Below the pieces are notes generated by a model that saw only the letters and a program-made list of their open reading frames with translations, was not told the DNA's origin and searched no databases. 5,706 bases of DNA from Planctomycetota bacterium (lineage in GTDB: Bacteria; Planctomycetota; UBA1135; GCA-002686595), in contig JAESRM010000240.1 in NCBI GenBank assembly GCA_016764635.1, positions 1 through 5,706 on the forward strand, read 5' to 3'. Position 1 is the first letter of the stretch. Every line of letters begins with the position of its first letter. Positions 1 through 5,706 of the stretch are shown piece by piece. The position numbers were made by a program, and so were the translations under genes.

Positions 1-734
1 GCCTTGGTAGCGCGCGACGGCCCGGGCCAGGTCGGCGACTTTGCGTTTGATCCTTCGCCCAGGTAGGGCGAGGAGTGGAAGGAGACGAAACCCATGGAGA
101 GGCCGCGGCGCATGCCGAGCCAGGCGGCGACCGGGGAGTCGATGCCGCCCGAAAGCAGGCAGAGACCGCGACCGGAGGTGCCCACCGGCAATCCACCGGG
201 GCCCTTGAGGCGCTCCAGGAAAACGTAGTTCTCCTTGCCGCGAACTTCGATGCCGAGCTCGAATTGGGGGTTGCGCAGGTCGACCTTGACGAATTCAGGA
301 GAGGGCAAGACGGCTTCCGCCACGGCGCGCTCCAGTTCGATGGAGGTCATGGGGAAGCGCTTGTCCGCGCGCTTGGCGCGCACGCGGAAGGTGATCGGAG
401 TCGAGCCGGCCTTGCGAGCCACCAGGTCATCGACCAGGGGCTTGGCGCTGGCCACGATGGATTCGAAGGTGGCTTCCACGGCCCAAGCGGGGGATACGTT
501 CTTGACGCCAAACACTTCGGCTGTGCGCTTGGCCATGCGCATGGCGCGCTCTTCGGGATAGACGTAAATGCGCCCGTGTACCACGCTGACCTTGGCAGTG
601 CCGATCGACTTCAATGCGCGCCTAATCATGCGTGCGAGTGCGTTTTCGTACTTCTTCCGGTTGCCGCCTTTGAGGGCGATTTCGCCGTAGCGTACGACCA
701 AAACGTCGGGTTCTTCCAGTGCGAGTTGAGTCAT
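1..734 (-). CDS. thiI: tRNA 4-thiouridine synthase ThiI, N-terminal part, with apparent frameshift
   Basis: ThiI adenylates uridine 8 of tRNA and inserts sulfur from a cysteine desulfurase persulfide; in some bacteria it also feeds sulfur to thiamine thiazole. The first 227 residues read cleanly from the ATG at 734. RYGEIALKGGNR (15-26) is the ThiI N-terminal signature. A THUMP domain follows (about 60-165, with FRVRAKRADKRFPMTS at 116-131). The PP-loop ATP-binding motif SGGIDSP is at 195-201 and FHSSPYLGE at 219-227. After E227 (codon 56-54) the original frame stops looking like ThiI, while the next frame gives the expected helix RIKRKVADLARAVARYQG. This implies one missing A in the GAA/AGG run. 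The ATG overlaps the upstream desulfurase stop as ATGA, so translation is probably coupled. The 3' part lies outside the window, so a rhodanese domain cannot be assessed. Family identity is very secure; whether the frameshift is real is unknown. Confidence 0.93.
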   Translation of the reverse strand, partial: MTQLALEEPDVLVVRYGEIALKGGNRKKYENALARMIRRALKSIGTAKVSVVHGRIYVYPEERAMRMAKRTAEVFGVKNVSPAWAVEATFESIVASAKPLVDDLVARKAGSTPITFRVRAKRADKRFPMTSIELERAVAEAVLPSPEFVKVDLRNPQFELGIEVRGKENYVFLERLKGPGGLPVGTSGRGLCLLSGGIDSPVAAWLGMRRGLSMGFVSFHSSPYLGEGSNAKSPTWPGPSRATK

Positions 735-1891
735 GATGCGGAGGGCGTTTGCGTGGAGGTTTGGGAGAGTTTGGGGTGCAAGGTCTTGAGTCCATCGACG
801 AGAGCTTGCACATCTTCGGGAGTCGTCATGCGCGAGAATGAAACGCGCAAGACTTGGCGGGCTTCACTATCGGTGAGGCCCAGAGCTTTTAAGGCCGGGC
901 TGATTTCGCCGGACTTGGATTGGCAGGCGCTGCCAACGCCGACCTCGAGGCCGTAGGCCTCCAGGTGGTGTTGCCAGACTTCGCCGGGCGCGCCGGGGAC
1001 GCGCACCGTAACGATGGAATCCACCGCTTGTTCGGAGGTCATGGCGAGCACCCCGTCGAGTTCCTGCAAGCCGGCCAGGAGTAAATCCTGGCATTGGCGG
1101 GCGGACTTCAAGAAGGACGTACGTGATTGAACCGCCATGCGGACGGCCTGGGCCAACCCTGCAATGAACGCCACGTTTTCGGTTCCTGCGCGCAAGCCAC
1201 CTTCGTGGGAACCGCCGAAAATGATCGGCAACAAGCGAGCGTCCTTGCGCAGGATCAGCGCGCCGACGCCTTTGGGTCCATGGATCTTGTGGCCGGAAAT
1301 GGCCATGCTGTCCGCGTTCAAGGTGTCGAGGGAGATGTCGATTTTCCCGAGGCCTTGAATGCAATCCACATGCAGGTGTGCATGGGGTGCCTTGGCTTTG
1401 GCGGCCCGGAAAAACTCAGCGATTCGGTAGAGGGCGCCGACCTCGTTGTTGACCAACATGTGGGCTATGACGCGGGTTTCGGTGCCGACCATGGCCAGGG
1501 CGGCATCCATGTCGATGGCTCCTTTGTCCGTGAGCGGCAAGGATTCGACGCGGAAGCCTTCGCGAATCAGTGCTTCTGCGGGGCGACGCACCGAAGTGTG
1601 TTCGGTGGAGCCGATGAGAACTTGGCCTGCACCCCGGGAGCGCGCCGCGCCAAGAATGGCGAGGTTGTTTGTCTCTGTGCCGCCGCCGGTGAAGATGACC
1701 CTGTCGTCACGGGCGTCGAGCGCCTGCTGAATCTGCCGACGGGCTTTGTCCAGGGCTTCTGCCGCACGCACACCCGACGCATAGCGGGTCGAGGGATTGG
1801 CAAATTGCTCCTCAATGAAAGGGAGCATCGCCTCCCGCACCGTCGGATCCACAGGTGTGGAGGCCGCATTATCTAGGTAGATCAACCGCAT
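731..1891 (-). CDS. cysteine desulfurase (NifS/IscS-like, group I), partner of ThiI
   Basis: A PLP-dependent enzyme that converts L-cysteine to alanine and holds the sulfur as a persulfide for transfer to acceptors. The 386-residue product opens with YLDNAASTP (5-13). It has GGGTETNN (69-76), the PLP-stacking His in TEHTS (H98), HVDCIQ (D176 and Q179 as PLP contacts), the Schiff-base lysine in SGHKIHGPKG (K202), RAGTEN (234-239) and the catalytic cysteine in GSACQSKSGEISPALK (C323). Length and the GSAC loop fit IscS/NifS rather than SufS. The frame stays open upstream to an ATG at 2023, but that extension lies inside the preceding gene and is not family-like, so the start at 1891, just before RLIYLDNAAS, is chosen. 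It has no clear Shine-Dalgarno. The ATGA overlap with thiI suggests a dedicated sulfur donor, as with Bacillus NifZ-ThiI. Whether it also serves Fe-S assembly cannot be told; no iscU-type scaffold is present here. Cys177 replaces the usual Ala of HVDAVQ. Confidence 0.96.
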   Translation of the reverse strand: MRLIYLDNAASTPVDPTVREAMLPFIEEQFANPSTRYASGVRAAEALDKARRQIQQALDARDDRVIFTGGGTETNNLAILGAARSRGAGQVLIGSTEHTSVRRPAEALIREGFRVESLPLTDKGAIDMDAALAMVGTETRVIAHMLVNNEVGALYRIAEFFRAAKAKAPHAHLHVDCIQGLGKIDISLDTLNADSMAISGHKIHGPKGVGALILRKDARLLPIIFGGSHEGGLRAGTENVAFIAGLAQAVRMAVQSRTSFLKSARQCQDLLLAGLQELDGVLAMTSEQAVDSIVTVRVPGAPGEVWQHHLEAYGLEVGVGSACQSKSGEISPALKALGLTDSEARQVLRVSFSRMTTPEDVQALVDGLKTLHPKLSQTSTQTPSAS

Positions 1892-1940
1892 GGGCACAGG
1901 GTAGCCGCATCCGTGCTCCCTGCCTGCCCATGGCCCTGGG

Positions 1941-1958
1941 AAAACCCGATCAATCGGG
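1941..1958 (-). terminator. short hairpin plus T4 at the end of the regulatory-like gene (weak terminator or attenuator)
   Basis: Read on the minus strand, CCCGA TTGA TCGGG forms a 5-bp stem with a 4-nt loop (1958-1945), followed directly by TTTT (1944-1941). The TGA stop of the upstream gene (1952-1950) lies within the loop and stem. The stem is short and the T tract is only four long, so this would at best reduce read-through into the desulfurase-thiI pair. It may equally be chance. Confidence 0.35.
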
Positions 1959-2954
1959 GAAAACCACCGTCTGGCTTTGGTTGGGTTCCACCTGGATTGT
2001 GGCCTCGGCAGCCTGTCCGCCACCGCGGTAGCGGACGCGGTAGGGTCCGGGCTTGAGGTTACCCACGGACCAGCGACCCGCGCGATCGGTCAGTACGGCG
2101 GGCAGTACCTTGTCGACGGCACCGTCCCCTTGACCCTTTGTGAGAGCTGTGATCATGACCATTGCGGCGGGGACGGGGCTCTTCTGCGCGCCGGCTCCGG
2201 TAAGAATCGTGCCACCGATGCGGCCTCCCAGGGAGGTCAAGTCGGCGGTGATCGGAGTTCCGTCGTGATCCAGGATATGGGGAGTGGCCCCCATCGGAAC
2301 CAACAGATCGGGGCCCATTGCGCCGATCGAGTCGGGCGGGAGCAATTGAATAAAGTACTGAGAATGGAGCAGGCTAGGGATCTCGAAGCGGCCATCGCTT
2401 TGTGTCAGGGCCCTGCGCGGAACTCCTGAGAGGACCTCTTCAGCAGGTCCGGTCGGGTTCACCCAGACTTCAAAGCCCTCGAGCTGGTCGGGTGCATGGG
2501 GATTGCGAATGCGCCCACGCCAAGTGGAAGCCTGCATTTTGGCCAAGACCGGGGCTGGGGTGGCCTCCAGTTGCAAGGTCAGTTGGGTCTTGGTTCGGGG
2601 CCCGGACACGGCCAGGGTTTCCGGTAGGCGATTCAGCGCCATGACCGCTACTTCGAGGGGGCCGTCTTGGAGGCCTTCCAAGCGAAAGTAACCGGCCCCA
2701 TCGGTGTGGGTCCAAAGCACGCGGCCATCCTGCAACGTGGAGACATCGGCGAAGGCCTGGGGCACGCCTTGTTTGTCGACGAGGATTCCTTCGAGCACGC
2801 CGTTGGGGCTCGGCCCAAACGGGCTCGACATGCTGGCAGCCAAAACCGGCGCGGTGCCCATTCTATCCACGGGCACCTCGCGTAGGAGGACCCACCCGCT
2901 GAGCGTGAGCGTCAGCAGGAATATGAGGAGGGGAATGTGGATCCAGGGGCGCAT
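1950..2954 (-). CDS. membrane-anchored carboxypeptidase regulatory-like domain protein
   Basis: A 334-residue protein of unknown specific function. Residues 1-5 are short and basic-aromatic, and about 6-24 (IHIPLLIFLLTLTLSGWVL) form an uncleaved anchor or signal segment with no obvious cleavage site or lipobox. The rest should lie outside the cytoplasm. At least two Ig-like beta-sandwich repeats of the carboxypeptidase regulatory (CarboxypepD_reg) type are visible. The first is about 52-130 (GVLEGILVDKQGVPQAFADV, then TDGAGYFRLEGL). The last is about 243-334 (GGRIGGTILTGAGA, then TDRAGRWSVGNLKPGPYRV). A more divergent middle unit spans 145-225 (SDGRFEIPSL). No catalytic domain is present. The start lies 6 nt after the HD gene stop, so the two genes are almost certainly co-transcribed. 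A structural or surface-binding role is inferred only from the fold. Confidence 0.85.
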   Translation of the reverse strand: MRPWIHIPLLIFLLTLTLSGWVLLREVPVDRMGTAPVLAASMSSPFGPSPNGVLEGILVDKQGVPQAFADVSTLQDGRVLWTHTDGAGYFRLEGLQDGPLEVAVMALNRLPETLAVSGPRTKTQLTLQLEATPAPVLAKMQASTWRGRIRNPHAPDQLEGFEVWVNPTGPAEEVLSGVPRRALTQSDGRFEIPSLLHSQYFIQLLPPDSIGAMGPDLLVPMGATPHILDHDGTPITADLTSLGGRIGGTILTGAGAQKSPVPAAMVMITALTKGQGDGAVDKVLPAVLTDRAGRWSVGNLKPGPYRVRYRGGGQAAEATIQVEPNQSQTVVFPD

Positions 2955-2960
2955 GGCGGG

Positions 2961-3530
2961 TCACACAGTGGACCGTTTTTCCGCGCCCCGTTCCAGGAAC
3001 TCTTGCAGGATCTCTTCCAGAAGGTTGGCCAAGGGCGGGAACTCGGAAGCGTCCAGTTGGCTGAGGCCTTGCCAGAAATCGGCGAGTCCCAATTGCCCGC
3101 TGTTGTGTAATTGCAGACAACGTACGCCCAATTGAACCCTATCGCAGAGCTTTGCAAAGCGAGCTTCCCGGGTGGTCTGGGCGCACCATTCGGTCCAAGC
3201 GCCCCCGGCCCCGGGGGGGAAGGAGGCCAGTAAGCGCTCCGCTAGGGTTTGTTCCATGGAGGCCTTTGCGCCCCCGGGCAGGGCTGCAGATGCCGCGCGC
3301 GGCAAATCTCCAGACAGGGCTTCGGGCGCGTCATGCACCAGGATCAGGCTCATCACCCGGCCAAAGTCCAAACGGGGTTCCACCCATTCGCAAGTGGCTA
3401 ACGCCAGGTGGCAAACCCCGAGCACATGACCGGCCACACTCTCCGGGTCGGCGACTCCAGCCTGGATCCAGCCGGTGCGGGGCAATTTGTCGAGTTGGCC
3501 TAAGGCCAATAGGGAAGCGAGTCGTTTCAT
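2961..3530 (-). CDS. HD-domain phosphohydrolase, HDDC2/YfbR-like (probable 5'-nucleotidase)
   Basis: A 189-residue metal-dependent phosphohydrolase of the HD superfamily. It opens with GQLDKLPRTGWIQAGVADPE (11-30) and SVAGH, which matches the 'LK..pRtGW...v..PEsvaeH' opening of HDDC2/YfbR 5'-deoxynucleotidases. Likely metal ligands are H35, the doublet H66-D67 in LILVHDAPEALSGDLP, and D130 in AKLCDRVQ; E70 and D75 are the conserved acidic residues after the HD pair. Family members usually run about 190-200 residues. The frame extends upstream to an ATG at 3656, but those extra 42 residues are low in family character and lie upstream of a plausible promoter, so the start at 3530 is preferred. 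The substrate, possibly deoxynucleoside monophosphates, is inferred from the family. It is the first gene of the minus-strand cluster, and no functional link to the sulfur genes is evident. Confidence 0.87.
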   Translation of the reverse strand: MKRLASLLALGQLDKLPRTGWIQAGVADPESVAGHVLGVCHLALATCEWVEPRLDFGRVMSLILVHDAPEALSGDLPRAASAALPGGAKASMEQTLAERLLASFPPGAGGAWTEWCAQTTREARFAKLCDRVQLGVRCLQLHNSGQLGLADFWQGLSQLDASEFPPLANLLEEILQEFLERGAEKRSTV

Positions 3531-3551
3531 AAGAATAGGGGGCGTGCCCAA

Positions 3552-3581
3552 TCTATACGATTGATGGACCTGTTGCGGCAA
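3552..3581 (-). promoter_or_regulatory. candidate sigma70-type promoter of the HD-hydrolase-led cluster
   Basis: On the minus strand, TTGCCG (3581-3576) is followed after 18 nt by TATAGA (3557-3552). This places the transcript start near 3545, about 15 nt before the ATG at 3530, and excludes the longer upstream start for the HD gene. The -35 hexamer is identical to the one proposed for tpiA. The match was found by eye and has not been tested against background. Confidence 0.5.
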
Positions 3582-3691
3582 GCAGCTTTCAAGCATGCCC
3601 AGAGGGTCCTCCGGGTTTCGCCTGGAAACCATAGAATGCCCTGGTCGGCGCGCCATAGGCAGCCATCCGTAGCCACCGTAGATCCCCAGCC

Positions 3692-4216
3692 ATGAAAGAG
3701 AAGAAAAGCAAAAGCCACCGCTTCGTGCGGGTGATTCTGGTCTTGGGTCTGCTCGGAGCCATCGGTTTTGGCGTGTTCGCGGTGATGCTGCGTAACTGGA
3801 CCGTGATTAGAGGTCTTGACGAAGCCCAAGCGGGTGTGCGTATTCAGAAAATCCTCGCCGGCCTGCAAGATGCGCGCCCTTACTTTGAAGTGGATGAAGC
3901 GGGTCGTTTAGTAGCCCACCTAGACCTGGAATCCGACGACGCAAAACCGGTGGCCTCCCTGAATTTGGTGGTGTGGCAGCCCAGCAAAAATCGCTGGGTC
4001 CGAACCGACTTCCCCATGTGGTTCGTGCGTGCCAAAACCCACAATGGAATCCTGATCGGGCCGCTTAGGGCTGTCCTAGCCGAGGACTGGGGCGAGCTAA
4101 GCTTGGAAGTCTCAAACGCAAAAGTTCACCGCCGCGGACCCGGCTTGGTCATGCATCTGATCCATGCAAACGGCCGCCAAATCCTGCTCTGGAATGAACC
4201 TCCCGCGCCGGACTGA
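3692..4216 (+). CDS. hypothetical single-pass membrane protein
   Basis: A 174-residue protein that I do not recognise. The start MKEKKSKSHR is strongly basic and is followed by one hydrophobic segment (about 11-33, FVRVILVLGLLGAIGFGVFA), giving an N-in, C-out signal-anchor topology. The remaining 140 residues form a soluble alpha/beta-looking domain with no cysteines. It contains YFEVDEAGRLVAHLDL (64-79), a tryptophan-rich stretch (W95, W102, W110) and a C-terminal strand region ending GRQILLWNEPPAPD. No catalytic motif is visible. The ATG at 3692 is the only sensible start because the basic cap sits directly before the membrane segment; no Shine-Dalgarno is seen. It is divergent from the HD gene across a 161-nt region. 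Coding character is good: hydrophobic strands alternate and the frame stays open in GC-rich DNA. Confidence 0.75.
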   Translation: MKEKKSKSHRFVRVILVLGLLGAIGFGVFAVMLRNWTVIRGLDEAQAGVRIQKILAGLQDARPYFEVDEAGRLVAHLDLESDDAKPVASLNLVVWQPSKNRWVRTDFPMWFVRAKTHNGILIGPLRAVLAEDWGELSLEVSNAKVHRRGPGLVMHLIHANGRQILLWNEPPAPD

Positions 4217-4229
4217 TGCCGGGAATAGC

Positions 4230-4670
4230 ATGCAGCTTTCTTGGGGCATATTAATCTCGGGCTATCCGTGCGCCGCACCCTCCAGGCCCTGTGGAAGTTT
4301 GCCTGGAATCGGGAGAATCGGACTACGACGCAATTGGATCGGTGCTGCCAACGTTCAGATTGAAGCCGGAAAGGTTCGAGAGGTCCTGGTCTTGGCCAAG
4401 GAAAGGCCGAAGGTCGAGAAGGTGCCCCTGTCCGGTAAAGTCGTCGTGCCTGAGCCCGTTGAGCTGAAAGTCCTGGTGTGGAACGAGACCCTGGGACTCG
4501 TAGCGGACATAGACCACCTGCCAGTTGGCACCAAGAACGCCTGCAGGGTATTTGTGGCGGTTCGAGCGAGTCCGCGGAGGGATTGGGGGGCGAGGATTTC
4601 CATCGAATGGCAGATGGATGAGGGGAAAACTACGAAGATCGAAGTTCAGTTGGTCCGTGAACGCCGATAG
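4230..4670 (+). CDS. doubtful reading frame; possible remnant of a carboxypeptidase regulatory-like protein
   Basis: The frame is open from an ATG at 4164 (inside the previous gene) to TAG at 4668-4670; the ATG at 4230 avoids the overlap. The first third (to about 4330) is rich in Cys, Pro, Gly and Arg and does not look like folded protein. From about 4335 on it becomes protein-like: ANVQIEAGKVREVLVLAKER, then VPLSGKVVVPEPVELKVLVW. This resembles the closing strand of one regulatory-like beta-sandwich and the opening strand of the next; compare ATIQVEPNQSQTVVF at the end of the gene at 1950-2954. In the neighbouring frame, 4255-4335 reads RAPHPPGPVEVCLESGESDY, which is more protein-like than the main frame there but has no start codon. 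A frameshifted or decaying gene fragment is therefore as likely as a functional small protein. Confidence 0.4.
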   Translation: MQLSWGILISGYPCAAPSRPCGSLPGIGRIGLRRNWIGAANVQIEAGKVREVLVLAKERPKVEKVPLSGKVVVPEPVELKVLVWNETLGLVADIDHLPVGTKNACRVFVAVRASPRRDWGARISIEWQMDEGKTTKIEVQLVRERR

Positions 4671-4756
4671 GATGTTGCATTCAGAGGGGGCCTCTGCTGC
4701 GCTTGGGCGGCGCAAATTGCCTCGGAAGTGGATTTTCAGGGTCTGACGAGGGGGTG

Positions 4757-4778
4757 GCTCCCCTAGGGGGCGTTTTTT
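4757..4778 (+). terminator. rho-independent terminator
   Basis: GCTCCC, loop CTA, GGGGGC forms a 6-bp stem (4757-4762 with 4766-4771, one T-G wobble), followed after one G by six T residues (4773-4778). The T tract is on the plus strand only. It ends the plus-strand unit starting at 3692 and separates it from tpiA. Confidence 0.75.
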
Positions 4779-4827
4779 ACACCCCATTTCAGGCCCCTGG
4801 GGGGGGCGGTGATAATTTCAGGGGTGG

Positions 4828-4856
4828 TTGCCGGGTCTGCGGGGGCACCCTATACT
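4828..4856 (+). promoter_or_regulatory. sigma70-type promoter of tpiA
   Basis: TTGCCG (4828-4833), a 17-nt spacer and TATACT (4851-4856) are each close to consensus with optimal spacing. The predicted transcript start is near 4863, giving a leader of about 130 nt before the GTG. The promoter lies 50 nt after the terminator of the preceding unit, as expected for an independent transcription unit. The spacer is very G-rich. Confidence 0.65.
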
Positions 4857-4862
4857 GCTCGG

Positions 4863-4993
4863 CCCTCAAACAGCCTCTTCTGGGCTGGCTGGGGAAGAAG
4901 TATCCTGCCCAAGTCCATTTGGGGAGCCTGTATTCGTGGCCGTTTCGTGCTGCCTGCAAGCCTCCCAGAACCCGTTCCCACCCGAGCCATTCC
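4863..4993 (+). promoter_or_regulatory. predicted 5' leader of tpiA
   Basis: About 130 nt lie between the predicted transcript start and the GTG. I see one small hairpin, CAGCC, 7-nt loop, GGCTG (4871-4887), but no known riboswitch, no T-box and no Shine-Dalgarno before the GTG. The tpiA frame is open through part of the leader but offers no ATG, only weak TTG or CTG codons, so an N-terminal extension is unlikely. Confidence 0.35.
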
Positions 4994-5706
4994 GTGACCA
5001 CTCCCAGCCACTCCCGCAAGCCGCTTATCGCAGGCAATTGGAAGATGAACCTAGATCGCAAGTCGATCCAGGCATTGGTGAGTGCTGTGTCCGCCGGCAT
5101 CGTGGGACGCGGCGACGTGGACGTGGCTTTCTTTCCGCCCTCCGTGTATCTGCCCGAAGTGCTGAAGGCCTGCGAGGGAACTCGTATCATGGTTGGAGCG
5201 CAAAACGTCTCTGAGCAGGCGGCTGGTGCTTACACCGGCGAGATCTCGGTCTCCATGCTCAAGGACGTCGCGGTTCCCTGCGTGTTGATCGGTCACTCCG
5301 AGCGTCGCCATGTTTACGGCGAGACCCTGGATCAGATCCACGCCAAGGTGGCGATCGCCTTGGAAGCGGGCTTGCAAGTTGTGCTTTGCATCGGTGAAAC
5401 CCTTGAAGAGCGCGAAGCGGGCCGCACCGAAGCGGTGTGCGCAGAGCAGCTCTCCACGGCCTTGGCCGGCGTTTCACGCGCGGACCTGATCCACATCACC
5501 CTGGCATACGAGCCCGTTTGGGCCATCGGCACCGGCGTGGTCGCCACGCCCGAGCAAGCCGCCTCGGTGCACCAATACGTACGTGGCGTCCTAGGGGGTC
5601 TCTTCGACGACTCCGGGGCGCAATCCACACGAATCCTCTACGGTGGCAGCGTCAAAGCTGACAACGTTTCCGAACTCATGAGCGTGCCCGATATCGACGG
5701 CGCGCT
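4994..5706 (+). CDS. tpiA: triosephosphate isomerase, 3'-truncated by the window edge
   Basis: A cytoplasmic TIM-barrel enzyme that interconverts dihydroxyacetone phosphate and glyceraldehyde 3-phosphate in glycolysis and gluconeogenesis. The 237 visible residues are complete up to about 15-20 residues before the usual end (typical length about 250). Active-site elements in order: LIAGNWKMN (11-19; N15 and K17 are the substrate-binding pair), GAQNVSEQAAGAYTGEIS (68-85), the electrophilic His in IGHSERR (H101), LCIGET (131-136), the catalytic Glu in AYEPVWAIGTG (E173) with flexible loop 6 (WAIGTG), and the phosphate-binding YGGSVKADN (216-224). All key residues are intact. The start is the GTG at 4994, giving MTTPSHSRKPLIAGNWKMN; no in-frame ATG exists nearby upstream. 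It has its own promoter and is separated from the upstream unit by a terminator. The right edge cuts at PDIDGA, just before the expected GGAS region. Confidence 0.97.
   Translation, partial: MTTPSHSRKPLIAGNWKMNLDRKSIQALVSAVSAGIVGRGDVDVAFFPPSVYLPEVLKACEGTRIMVGAQNVSEQAAGAYTGEISVSMLKDVAVPCVLIGHSERRHVYGETLDQIHAKVAIALEAGLQVVLCIGETLEEREAGRTEAVCAEQLSTALAGVSRADLIHITLAYEPVWAIGTGVVATPEQAASVHQYVRGVLGGLFDDSGAQSTRILYGGSVKADNVSELMSVPDIDGA

Noticed and set aside
75..956. A 293-codon open frame on the plus strand
   Set aside because: It lies antisense to thiI and the desulfurase, both with clear family motifs. The translated product is Gly-, Ala- and His-rich without domain character, as expected of a shadow frame in GC-rich DNA.
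1127..1876. A 249-codon open frame on the plus strand
   Set aside because: It is fully antisense to the cysteine desulfurase, whose PLP and catalytic motifs are intact.
1892..2023. N-terminal extension of the desulfurase to the ATG at 2023
   Set aside because: It overlaps the preceding gene, and the extra 44 residues lack family similarity; RLIYLDNAAS normally sits at the very N terminus.
3609..3637. Possible plus-strand promoter for the 3692 gene, with TAGAAT at 3632-3637
   Set aside because: The -10-like hexamer has no acceptable -35 at 16-18 nt, so it is too weak to list as a feature.
3531..3656. N-terminal extension of the HD protein to the ATG at 3656
   Set aside because: It spans a plausible promoter with predicted transcript start near 3545, and the HDDC2-like family begins close to MKRLASLLALGQL.
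4525..4746. A 73-codon plus-strand frame ending just before the terminator
   Set aside because: It overlaps the stronger frame at 4230-4670 out of register and is Arg- and Gly-rich without protein-like pattern. It may contain the tail of the same degraded gene, but there is no support for that.
4734..4822. Three short TTTCAGG repeats (4734, 4787, 4816) before tpiA
   Set aside because: Seven bases is too short, the spacing is irregular (53 and 29 nt) and there is no symmetry, so it is not a convincing operator.

Overview
This GC-rich window (roughly 60% G+C by eye) looks like ordinary bacterial chromosome. It has a four-gene minus-strand cluster on the left, a short divergent intergenic region, one or two poorly conserved plus-strand genes, and the 5' part of a glycolytic gene at the right edge. 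None of the six firmly supported starts has a recognisable Shine-Dalgarno sequence. The cluster also encodes a secreted or anchored carboxypeptidase-regulatory-like protein. Both would fit Planctomycetota or a similar lineage, but that assignment is only an inference.

Minus-strand cluster, read right to left: an HD-domain nucleotidase-like phosphohydrolase (3530-2961); 6 nt later a membrane-anchored protein with carboxypeptidase regulatory-like beta-sandwich repeats (2954-1950); after a 58-nt gap containing a small hairpin, a group I cysteine desulfurase (1891-731); and, overlapping it by ATGA, thiI (734 to the left edge). The last two form a clear functional pair. The desulfurase takes sulfur from cysteine as a persulfide, and ThiI uses it for 4-thiouridine in tRNA and possibly for thiamine thiazole. 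ThiI carries an apparent one-base deletion near 54-55, just after its PP-loop region, so the gene is either broken or affected by a sequencing error.

Middle and right: a promoter-like sequence just upstream of the HD gene supports the short start at 3530. On the plus strand, 3692-4216 encodes a small single-pass membrane protein of unknown function. It is followed by a doubtful reading frame (about 4230-4670) that resembles the end of one regulatory-like beta-sandwich and the start of another, and may be a decaying remnant. A rho-independent terminator at 4757-4778 closes this unit. A near-consensus sigma70-type promoter (TTGCCG, 17 nt, TATACT) then precedes tpiA (triosephosphate isomerase, GTG start at 4994), which is cut by the right edge about 15-20 residues before its expected end.

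I found no mobile elements, CRISPR arrays, tRNA or rRNA genes, and no convincing new defence or biosynthetic system. The items most worth checking are the thiI frameshift, the remnant gene at 4230-4670, the hairpin between the regulatory-like gene and the desulfurase gene, and the G-rich tpiA promoter.
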